Part shown: in pieces, positions 1 through 6,817 of the stretch
Layout: each line of letters begins with the position of its first letter
Numbering within the stretch: the stretch's first letter is position 1
Source: an uncultured Porphyromonadaceae bacterium
GTDB lineage: Bacteria > Bacteroidota > Bacteroidia > Bacteroidales > Muribaculaceae
NCBI GenBank assembly: GCA_902461565.1
Contig: CABPYL010000019.1
Coordinates: 1 to 53,308, forward strand
Direction of reading: 5' to 3'
Length of the DNA: 53,308 bases
The notes under the pieces: model-generated
Told to the model about the DNA's origin: nothing
The model's database searches: none
The model's input: the letters and a program-made list of their open reading frames with translations, nothing else
Translations under genes and position numbers: made by a program

Positions 1-1126
1 TTGCCACAGTTATCACTCCGGGTTGATCGCCGGGGAATGTTATCGTGTTTCCGTTACCGGCAGATTTTACAATCACGCACCCTTTGCCGTTTCTGCCATA
101 TGCCAAAGCTGAATTGATTGCGTTCGTGATATTTGCAAACGAATCGTTCAGTCCCCATGAGCATGAGATTATGTCAGCACCATTTTCCCAAGCCCAAGCA
201 ATTGCCGAAGCTATTGAAAGAGGATCGTAATTCGTCGTATTGATTCTTACGGACATAATCTTTACATCGGGAGCAACTCCGGCGATAAACTTTTTGTTGT
301 TTCTTATTCCCGCAGCGATACCTGCACAATGGGTTGCATGATCGTTGTATATTTTGTTATACAGGGAATCTCCCTCGGCATCGTAACTTTTTTTGTTCAT
401 GTTTTTTGCGAGGTCGATGTGGGTAGAATCTACGCCATTGTCGATTATGGCAATTTTTATCCCTCTGCCGGTCGCATAGTTCCATGCTTCGCTTAATGAA
501 ATGTCATACATTGGATTCTCGTTGTTATATAATCCCCATTGTTTATGTACGAGGGAATCGTATGAAATCTCAAGAATGTCTTTTTGATAGAATACAGGTT
601 CGACAAAGTCAAATAACTCGGTCTCAAGAAGTTGATTGGCTATTTTTATCGGGTCAAGGCCTTTGTCAGGATGTACAATTAATGAATACCAACTTTTCAA
701 TACCGATGAGCCTTTTATTGTCAAACCTATTTTTTTTGCTATATCATTAAGTTTTTCAAGATTCTCTTCCGTTTTAAGTTTAATACTAATATAACCGCCC
801 GGAATTTTTAAATTTCCTTTTGAGTCGCGATAGCAAGGAGTTAAACTTAACTTTTTGGGGAAATATTTGCGATTTTGCAAATCAAACTTGCTTTTAGGAA
901 GTGTTACATTGTATATTTTAAGGACCATCCCGTCGCGGGAAGCCGAATCAACTAACGATAAATGACTGGGAACAGCTTCGTTTTCATTTTGAGATGTAAA
1001 TGAGACAACCGTACTGCTGTCAATTGTGAGGTATTCTTTTTTGTCTCCAATAATATAATAGCAGTCCTGCGCAAATATAGAGATTATGGCGATAGTTGCA
1101 AATATGATGAATAATAGTCTTTTCAT
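1..1126 (-). CDS. Subtilisin-like serine protease (S8), secreted, 3' end cut by window edge
   Basis: The reading frame runs from ATG at 1126 to the window edge without a stop, giving about 375 residues. It begins with a hydrophobic signal peptide (MKRLLFIIFATIAIISIFAQ). A roughly 190-residue N-terminal region precedes the catalytic domain, as in prosegment-bearing subtilases. The Asp block reads IAIIDNGVDSTH, the His block NDHATHCAGIAAG, and the oxyanion Asn lies in KSAGNGN. The catalytic Ser block falls beyond the edge. The usual D-S/T-G and HGTH motifs are DNG and HATH here, so activity is likely but not certain. The gene starts 13 bp after the stop of the T9SS-sorted protein upstream and is probably co-transcribed with it. 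A T9SS C-terminal domain is plausible but cannot be seen. Confidence 0.88.
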   Translation of the reverse strand, partial: MKRLLFIIFATIAIISIFAQDCYYIIGDKKEYLTIDSSTVVSFTSQNENEAVPSHLSLVDSASRDGMVLKIYNVTLPKSKFDLQNRKYFPKKLSLTPCYRDSKGNLKIPGGYISIKLKTEENLEKLNDIAKKIGLTIKGSSVLKSWYSLIVHPDKGLDPIKIANQLLETELFDFVEPVFYQKDILEISYDSLVHKQWGLYNNENPMYDISLSEAWNYATGRGIKIAIIDNGVDSTHIDLAKNMNKKSYDAEGDSLYNKIYNDHATHCAGIAAGIRNNKKFIAGVAPDVKIMSVRINTTNYDPLSIASAIAWAWENGADIISCSWGLNDSFANITNAINSALAYGRNGKGCVIVKSAGNGNTITFPGDQPGVITVA

Positions 1127-1139
1127 AGCTGATAGGATT

Positions 1140-2702
1140 TTATTTTATAAGAACTTTTTTGGATGATGTTTCGTCGTCGGCAGATGCATTAACAATGAAA
1201 ATGCCCGCTCCGGGCATTTTCATAGCTGACGTAGGAATTTCTACTATACAACTGTTGAAGCTGGCGGAATACAGCTGGCGTCCGATAAGAGAATATACCG
1301 ATACATTTATTATCGGTTTATTGGAAGAAATAATAATAGGAGAATCATTCGTGGCAATATTAGATATTCTAATATTACTGTGTTTTTCTGCCGGTTCGCT
1401 TACTGAAGCAGTGGCGGCTTTCTTCGGTTTCCTGCTATATGCATCAACGGAACCCGCAATAAGAGTAGTGTATATATTATCAGGAATCAAAGAATTCATA
1501 TTGGAAAGACTTATGCGAGTAGTCGGTATACGAAATTTTTGTTTGATGTATGAATCATATTTATTTTCGTCGGAATATTCGTATTTGACATCGTCATTGA
1601 ACGCCACAACTCTGTCTCCGTCATTTCCGTGTATAAAAAGTATGGGGTCTACGTTGTCAGCAACCTCTGTTATAGTACTGGCGGAATATTCCGAATTATC
1701 AGACTTGAATTCAACATCTTTGTAAACATAATTCACAGGTACAGAATCGAAAAAATATTTTCCGTTTATATTTACGTTTATGGTTCCCGCTTGTTCGTTT
1801 TCTCTTGAACGGAAGCGAATTAGGTAATGGCCTTCTTCGGGTGCCGACATCTGTAATTTTAACGTCTGCATTCCCGTTTTATCTGATTTTTCAGAAACGC
1901 CTTTCCAGTTATAGCCCTGCATCTTTTCTGTATTGGTGAAGAAATCAATCTTTGCAGGATCTGTAGGCACAGGAATAATCTTTTCCGCTTGAGAAGTCTT
2001 AAGGGGTACGGTATAAAATGGAACCTCGAGTTCTGGCATTTTTATTTTAGAATATCCATAGAAAATAACATCGACATCATGCGGAACCTTGCTTGACGTA
2101 TTTATTATAAGAGTTCGCCCCTTTGGTATATAGTATCTCTTATAGAAAGAATAGACCAAGTGGACTTTGTCAAAATACTGATATGATTTTTGGGGTCCGG
2201 CAAGAGTGCCTGGATTATTGTTCTTCATTGCTTTTGCGAGATATTCGTCGTAGGCAAGAGAAGAAATTGCAGCATTCCGATAGTACTCAGCCACTTTTAT
2301 CGTCTCGACGTCCGGAGCTTCGGGAGCACGTGTTGCAACGGAAATATAATTTATACCTTCGATAAGGTGTAGCCGTCCGTCGCCGTCCGGTTCCGCAACC
2401 TGCCAATTACCGGAACGCATAGTTATGCAATCGGCATACTCCCCGTTTACGAAGATATAGAAAGGAGTGTACTTATTGTCGGCATAGCGTGCAGGCAATA
2501 GCCAGAGCTGGGTGTAGTAATCTCTTTCTGCGGGTGCTTCTACGCAGAACGTTTTGTAGTTGTAAATTCCGTCGGTAGCAAATCCGACGTCTTTAACAGG
2601 CAGAGACGAGTCGGCTGAATCAGTTATCTGCTCAACAACGTTTGCATAATGTGGCACTGAAAGACATGATGCAAGAGCAAGAAAAAGAATTTTTAGTTTC
2701 AT
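1140..2702 (-). CDS. Secreted protein of unknown function with T9SS type A C-terminal domain
   Basis: This 520-residue protein starts at MKLKILFLALASCLS, a good signal peptide. The frame stays open 33 codons upstream, but that extension would begin upstream of the promoter -7 element and is therefore excluded. The C-terminal ~70 residues form a typical type A sorting domain (ISSNKPIINVSVYSLIGRQ, later GAGIFIVNA, ending KKVLIK), so T9SS export and cell-surface attachment or release are expected. The middle holds beta-rich sequence (YYIPKGRTLIINTSSKVPHD; GHYLIRFRSRENEQAGTINV) and a segment DPILFIHGNDGDRVV, but I do not recognise a catalytic family. It stands first in a two-gene unit with the subtilase, with its own promoter. 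Confidence 0.85.
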   Translation of the reverse strand: MKLKILFLALASCLSVPHYANVVEQITDSADSSLPVKDVGFATDGIYNYKTFCVEAPAERDYYTQLWLLPARYADNKYTPFYIFVNGEYADCITMRSGNWQVAEPDGDGRLHLIEGINYISVATRAPEAPDVETIKVAEYYRNAAISSLAYDEYLAKAMKNNNPGTLAGPQKSYQYFDKVHLVYSFYKRYYIPKGRTLIINTSSKVPHDVDVIFYGYSKIKMPELEVPFYTVPLKTSQAEKIIPVPTDPAKIDFFTNTEKMQGYNWKGVSEKSDKTGMQTLKLQMSAPEEGHYLIRFRSRENEQAGTINVNINGKYFFDSVPVNYVYKDVEFKSDNSEYSASTITEVADNVDPILFIHGNDGDRVVAFNDDVKYEYSDENKYDSYIKQKFRIPTTRISLSNMNSLIPDNIYTTLIAGSVDAYSRKPKKAATASVSEPAEKHSNIRISNIATNDSPIIISSNKPIINVSVYSLIGRQLYSASFNSCIVEIPTSAMKMPGAGIFIVNASADDETSSKKVLIK

Positions 2703-2778
2703 AGCATTTTGCAGATATTTGTGAATAGTAGTTATGTAGTTGCAATTAGTTGAAAGGATTACTCGTTCTTGTTTCGGC

Positions 2779-2810
2779 CAAATATAGGATATATATATCA
2801 ATAATCCAAA
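2779..2810 (-). promoter_or_regulatory. Bacteroidota-type promoter for the T9SS protein / subtilase pair
   Basis: On the minus strand the -33 element TTTG (2807-2810) and the -7 element TATATTTG (2779-2786) are separated by 20 bp, matching the TTTG/TAnnTTTG consensus of Bacteroidota primary sigma promoters. Transcription would start near 2772, giving a leader of about 70 nt before the start at 2702. Confidence 0.7.
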
Positions 2811-2949
2811 AAATTTTATATGTTGTTAAGCAATGTTTTTGTCCGTTAAATTGTGCTGGTGCAGCGCCACAGGCGTTGTATGTCAAGTGGCAGCTTTGGG
2901 AATGGTGTCGCAAAATGCAATTTTTGACAGTTTTGGCACCCGCGAGCAG

Positions 2950-4242
2950 CTACCGTGTACGGAAGCTGCTGTTGAGCAGGCGCGATCCGAAGCGGCAACG
3001 CAGGCACTTGCGCGGTTCGCAGTAGCAGCGGCGCAGTTGAATAAGCGCCTGGCTCGTGAAAGCATCGGGGCACTCTATGCCTGCAGACGTGAAAAGACGT
3101 GTTATGCGGTTGTCCTCCGGAGGAAGACTTTGTAGAAGTCCGACGCATTTTTCCAGACTGCTACGGTCGCCGTAGATTTTGGAGTAGGCGTACATTGCCG
3201 TAACCACGACGTTTATTATAAGAATGTCCACAGCGCGTTTGCTTAGCTGCGGACCCGGACGGTCGGCGGCGGGAGTAAAACTGTAGTGCGTTGCCCAGAA
3301 ATCGCCGAGAGATATGGCAAAAAGTCGTCTGGCGGCATCGATGCTGTCTGTCGACGGCATTTCGGCGGCTATGCCGAAGCCGTCGCATACCATCCGGGCA
3401 AGGTAGGCGATACGTCGGTAGGGGAAGTTCTGTGGCCGCATGCGCGCGAGTTTCCATCCTAAATCGCCAGGTTGTTTCAGATTGTATTTCTTGCGCAGGA
3501 AGCCGTAGTCCTGCCTGAGTGCGGCAAGATATTTTTCCTCCGCTTCGCCACCGGGCTGTGTGTCCAGGAATCCGGCCTGGCCGAACATCATGCTTTCGAC
3601 GGCACGGATGTCGCCCTGATGATGAATAAGCGCTTGCAGCGGCGTGGCGAGAGCGAGACGTTCCATCGCATCGCCGTTTATGCCGAAGCCCAGTGCGCGG
3701 GCAAGAAGAACGTACACCGCACCACGCCATTCGTGGCCGGTGCGCCGCATGATTTCGCCCATGTGTTCTGCTTTGGCGTGGATGCGCTCGAAGGCGAGCG
3801 ATGTCAGCCAGTCGGTGCGGTAGAGTGCCGGAATGTCGGCCAGCATTGCACCGCATGGCAGTTCCCATGCGGGCGAGGTTGTCATGCGGTCGTATATTTT
3901 CTTGAAATCGAGGGCCGATGGCAGTACGGCCTGAGGTATCTCAGAACCGTCGGAACGTATTATGCGGGCATCGTCGGCCGTTACCACATGCAGAATAATG
4001 GAATCGTAGGCATGATCGCTGTCGTGCCCGTGGCGCTTCCAGTCGGAGGCCCGTTCGTGAATCTCCACATTTCCGGCCCATGTGCGGTTGCCTATCCGAA
4101 TCTTCGCGTTGAAAAAGTCTGGTCCGGCATCAAGATTCTGCATGCCCGGGTCGAGAACCTCCACAGGTTCGCCGTACACCGTTGTCAGGGGCGATGGGCG
4201 CCACAGCCTGTGCTGCCACATGTACTGTATCACCTTCTCCAT
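2950..4242 (-). CDS. DUF2851 family protein
   Basis: The 430-residue product matches the DUF2851 family, conserved in Bacteroidota and without an assigned function. Recognisable parts are the N-terminal block with YGEPVEVLDPGMQNLDAGPD, the following GNVEIHERASDW and YDSIILHVV, and the C-terminal cysteine cluster YCEPRKCLRCRFG. There is no signal peptide or membrane segment, so it is cytoplasmic. It begins 15 bp after the ribE stop and is the last gene of the operon from 6685. The 247 bp after its stop hold the promoter of the next gene and a weak hairpin, but no clear terminator. Confidence 0.88.
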   Translation of the reverse strand: MEKVIQYMWQHRLWRPSPLTTVYGEPVEVLDPGMQNLDAGPDFFNAKIRIGNRTWAGNVEIHERASDWKRHGHDSDHAYDSIILHVVTADDARIIRSDGSEIPQAVLPSALDFKKIYDRMTTSPAWELPCGAMLADIPALYRTDWLTSLAFERIHAKAEHMGEIMRRTGHEWRGAVYVLLARALGFGINGDAMERLALATPLQALIHHQGDIRAVESMMFGQAGFLDTQPGGEAEEKYLAALRQDYGFLRKKYNLKQPGDLGWKLARMRPQNFPYRRIAYLARMVCDGFGIAAEMPSTDSIDAARRLFAISLGDFWATHYSFTPAADRPGPQLSKRAVDILIINVVVTAMYAYSKIYGDRSSLEKCVGLLQSLPPEDNRITRLFTSAGIECPDAFTSQALIQLRRCYCEPRKCLRCRFGSRLLNSSFRTR

Positions 4243-4257
4243 AGCCCCGTCCCGTTA

Positions 4258-4869
4258 TCAGGATTCCTTTATTTCGGCAAGGCGCGCAAGGTATTTGCCG
4301 ATGATGTCGAATTCAAGGTTCACAACACTGCCTACTTCGATAGCGCGGAAGTTGGTATGCTCTAAGGTGTAGGGGATGATTGCGACACGGAAGCTGTTCA
4401 GGGTGCTGTCGCACACGGTGAGGCTTACGCCGTTTACTGTTACCGAACCTTTTTCAACTGTCATGTAGCCTTTGGCGGCCATCTCCGGCGAAACGCTGTA
4501 TTCAAATTTGAAATACCTGCTGCCGTCGGCGTCCTCTATGGCCGTGCAGCGTGCTGTGGTGTCCACATGCCCCTGCACGATATGGCCGTCAAGGCGCCCG
4601 TTCATAAGCATGGAACGTTCCAGATTGACAAGGTCGCCGGGGTGCAGCAGCCCTAAATTGGAGCGCTCAAGGGTTTCGCGGATGGCGGTTACAACGTATG
4701 TGCCGTCGGGGCGTATGTCTACAACTGTGAGGCAGACGCCGTTGTGGGATACCGACTGGTCGATGTGCAGTTCATCGGTAAACGAACACGCTACCGTTAG
4801 GTTTACATTGGATTCGTTATGTTCTACAGCTACTATACGTGCTGCTTCTTCTACTATGCCAGAAAACAT
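4258..4869 (-). CDS. ribE: Riboflavin synthase, alpha subunit
   Basis: This enzyme dismutates two 6,7-dimethyl-8-ribityllumazine molecules to riboflavin and a pyrimidinedione. The 203-residue length is normal. It begins with the invariant MFSGIVEE and holds two lumazine-binding repeats: the first with SHNGVCLTVVD (about residue 41), the second with GHIVQGHVD (about 96) and GSVTVNGVSLTV (about 141). It lies 25 bp after an unrecognised membrane-protein gene and 15 bp before DUF2851. The other rib genes are not in the window, and no FMN riboswitch precedes it, so it is probably expressed from the upstream operon promoter. Confidence 0.96.
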   Translation of the reverse strand: MFSGIVEEAARIVAVEHNESNVNLTVACSFTDELHIDQSVSHNGVCLTVVDIRPDGTYVVTAIRETLERSNLGLLHPGDLVNLERSMLMNGRLDGHIVQGHVDTTARCTAIEDADGSRYFKFEYSVSPEMAAKGYMTVEKGSVTVNGVSLTVCDSTLNSFRVAIIPYTLEHTNFRAIEVGSVVNLEFDIIGKYLARLAEIKES

Positions 4870-4894
4870 GGGATTTATGCTAAAAGAATGAATG

Positions 4895-6685
4895 TCAAGG
4901 ATCTATCCAGTATGTATAAGCCAACCATCCGAAGGAGTTGTCGCCTTCGGGGTTGTAGGTCGGCGCATGCTTGCCTGTGCGCGGGTCGCGTTTGGTTGTC
5001 GAGCCTTCTACGGCGCGCACCACGGCGGCGAAGTTTTTGGAATCGGCTAATTTGGGAGCCCAGAAAGTTTTTATGCGCTCGAAATTGTAGGTGTTCAGGT
5101 CGTCGAACAGGCCTGCAAGGGCTGGAATGGCCTGCATCTCGTCGCGATTCCACCTTTTATGGGCTTGCAGATATTCCACGCCTTTGGCATAGTCGGCTGC
5201 GGTGAACTGTGCGGGCGGGGTGGATGCGGCAGGTATCGGTTGTTCTGTGGTCTCGGCCTGAGGTTTCTGTGTCTCGGTTTTGTTGCTGTCGGCCGGTGTG
5301 CTTTCCGGTTTTGGAACAGGAATAGGGGCGGCCACCAGTGCAGCCTCTTCGATCTGTGGTGCGGTAGTTTCGGACGCTACTTTCTTGCCGTTCCAGAAAA
5401 CGAACGCGCCTATTAGAAAGCCGGCGATAAGCGCTCCCACGGCAACGGCAACGAGTATCAGGTTGTTTTTCTTTTCTTTCTTGCCGATGTACTGCAGGTT
5501 GTTGGGCTCGCCTCCTTCTATAAGCTTGTCCCCTGCGATGTCATAGCCCTCGATGGGACATTTATGCAGAGGCTTGAGCGTTTTTATGTATATGCGCAGT
5601 GGTTCCAAAGGCTCGGGAGTGTCTAACGGCATGTCGAAGCGGTAGCTCTTGTGCTGCTTGCGTAGCTGCACGGTGGCTTGTGGCGTTATGGCAAGGTCTA
5701 CGGTTCCGGCAAAGTTGAAATATCCCGGGGCGGTTATCTCTACAGTGGCTTTGTTCAGCTGTTCGAAATCGAATGGCGTCGCTTCGCTTATAACAGTGCC
5801 GTTCACTTTTACGGTGTAGTCCTTTATGGGCTTGCGGGAGCTTTGCTCTACCACTAAAAACGAAGCAGGAGTAATGATTTTGCGCGCTGCAGAGGTATCG
5901 CACTGCGGCACGGTGGCGAAATTTTTCTCCACCTTGAATTTCTGTGTAACAGGTTCGAAACCGCTACGGCGCCATACAATAGTCAGCTCGTCGCCCTCTC
6001 CGGCGAGTACCGGATGACGGAAAGTAACGTGGTCTATACTCGGAAGAAAATTTTCGGGAGTAGCGTGCGGCGGCAGCACGGTAAGCATCTGGCGAAGCGG
6101 ACCGGATACGTTGTGCGAATGTTCGCGTCCTGTAGTGCCGGACTCGGAGTCTACAAGCAGTACGCCGGCATATCGGGCATATTCGGGCTGATAGAATCTC
6201 AGTTCGGCAAAGTCTCGTAGTGTCGGATTATCGCCGCCTATTATGGCGTAGGCGAAAGTCTGGCCCGTCGATGGCACGAAATGGGCTTTGTTGGTATCCA
6301 TCGGTAACTCGCGGGCAAGTAGCTTGCGCAGGTGGTTGAGCGAGACGTCGGCGGGGCTGTCGGCGTTGAGGAGTTCTTCAGCTACGGTATCGGCCATCTC
6401 GATGAATTCATCTGCATCAAGTTTCAGGCCCGACGGGAAAAATAGCGAAGCGGCGATGTTGTCGTGTATGCTGTCCGGCAGCGGGCGGATAAGCGTAAGC
6501 ATCAGCCCGTCTTCCAGATATTTTATCAAGTAGAAAATCTGAGGAACAGTGGCATCGTAGTGCAGGATTTCCAGGGCCGGCCCAAAGTCCCGGATATGTC
6601 TGGCAACATCTTCCGACGGATTTATATTGCCTAAACTTGAGAAACCTTTCTGCGATTTGGTGAGATATAGTTGTACTTGTGCCAT
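4895..6685 (-). CDS. Single-pass membrane protein of unknown function with PEGA-like segment
   Basis: I do not recognise this 596-residue protein as a named family. Residues 1-405 have no signal peptide and are probably cytoplasmic. They include a PEGA-like beta segment around 285-340 (KPIKDYTVKVNG, then VEITAPGYFNF). A single strong membrane segment lies at 409-431, preceded by lysines (KKEKKNN), so the N-terminus should be inside. After it comes a Pro/Thr/Glu-rich linker and a ~100-residue C-terminal domain (WNRDEMQAIPALAGLFDDL to the end) outside the membrane. The start is set at MAQVQLY because the next upstream ATG (6706) lies inside the promoter -7 element. It heads the operon with ribE and DUF2851. 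Confidence 0.8.
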   Translation of the reverse strand: MAQVQLYLTKSQKGFSSLGNINPSEDVARHIRDFGPALEILHYDATVPQIFYLIKYLEDGLMLTLIRPLPDSIHDNIAASLFFPSGLKLDADEFIEMADTVAEELLNADSPADVSLNHLRKLLARELPMDTNKAHFVPSTGQTFAYAIIGGDNPTLRDFAELRFYQPEYARYAGVLLVDSESGTTGREHSHNVSGPLRQMLTVLPPHATPENFLPSIDHVTFRHPVLAGEGDELTIVWRRSGFEPVTQKFKVEKNFATVPQCDTSAARKIITPASFLVVEQSSRKPIKDYTVKVNGTVISEATPFDFEQLNKATVEITAPGYFNFAGTVDLAITPQATVQLRKQHKSYRFDMPLDTPEPLEPLRIYIKTLKPLHKCPIEGYDIAGDKLIEGGEPNNLQYIGKKEKKNNLILVAVAVGALIAGFLIGAFVFWNGKKVASETTAPQIEEAALVAAPIPVPKPESTPADSNKTETQKPQAETTEQPIPAASTPPAQFTAADYAKGVEYLQAHKRWNRDEMQAIPALAGLFDDLNTYNFERIKTFWAPKLADSKNFAAVVRAVEGSTTKRDPRTGKHAPTYNPEGDNSFGWLAYTYWIDP

Positions 6686-6703
6686 TATTTCTTCATTGAT
6701 ATG

Positions 6704-6734
6704 CAAAGATAGTCAAGTTTGGCATTATGTCAAA
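6704..6734 (-). promoter_or_regulatory. Bacteroidota-type promoter for the membrane protein-ribE-DUF2851 operon
   Basis: Minus-strand TTTG (6731-6734), 19 bp, then TATCTTTG (6704-6711) match the TTTG/TAnnTTTG consensus. Transcription would start only about 10-15 nt before the ATG at 6685, so the leader is very short. This rules out the longer reading frame starting at 6706. Confidence 0.7.
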
Positions 6735-6760
6735 AAAAATGTCGTTAAATGTCAGAAATG

Positions 6761-6798
6761 CGCGTCCTGCCTCCGGGAGACCTCGGAGACAGGACGCG
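6761..6798 (-). terminator. Strong hairpin after the GLUG-repeat gene
   Basis: A perfect 9-bp stem (6761-6769 with 6790-6798) continues after one mismatch into a 5-bp stem (6771-6775 with 6784-6788) with an 8-nt loop. It begins 20 bp after the stop of the GLUG gene. No U-run follows it directly on the minus strand, so it may act as a terminator or as a 3'-end protector. Confidence 0.6.
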
Positions 6799-6817
6799 TA
6801 AAATTTAATATTGATTC

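Noticed and set aside
2840..2949. Terminator after DUF2851
   Set aside because: Only a weak A/T-rich hairpin is present (around 2908-2931), with no U-run, so it is not listed as a feature.
3472..4365. 297-codon open frame antisense to DUF2851 and ribE
   Set aside because: Overlaps two supported genes and has no family features.
4870..4894. Possible FMN riboswitch before ribE
   Set aside because: Only 25 bp separate ribE from the upstream gene, too short for an FMN aptamer, and none is visible before 6685.
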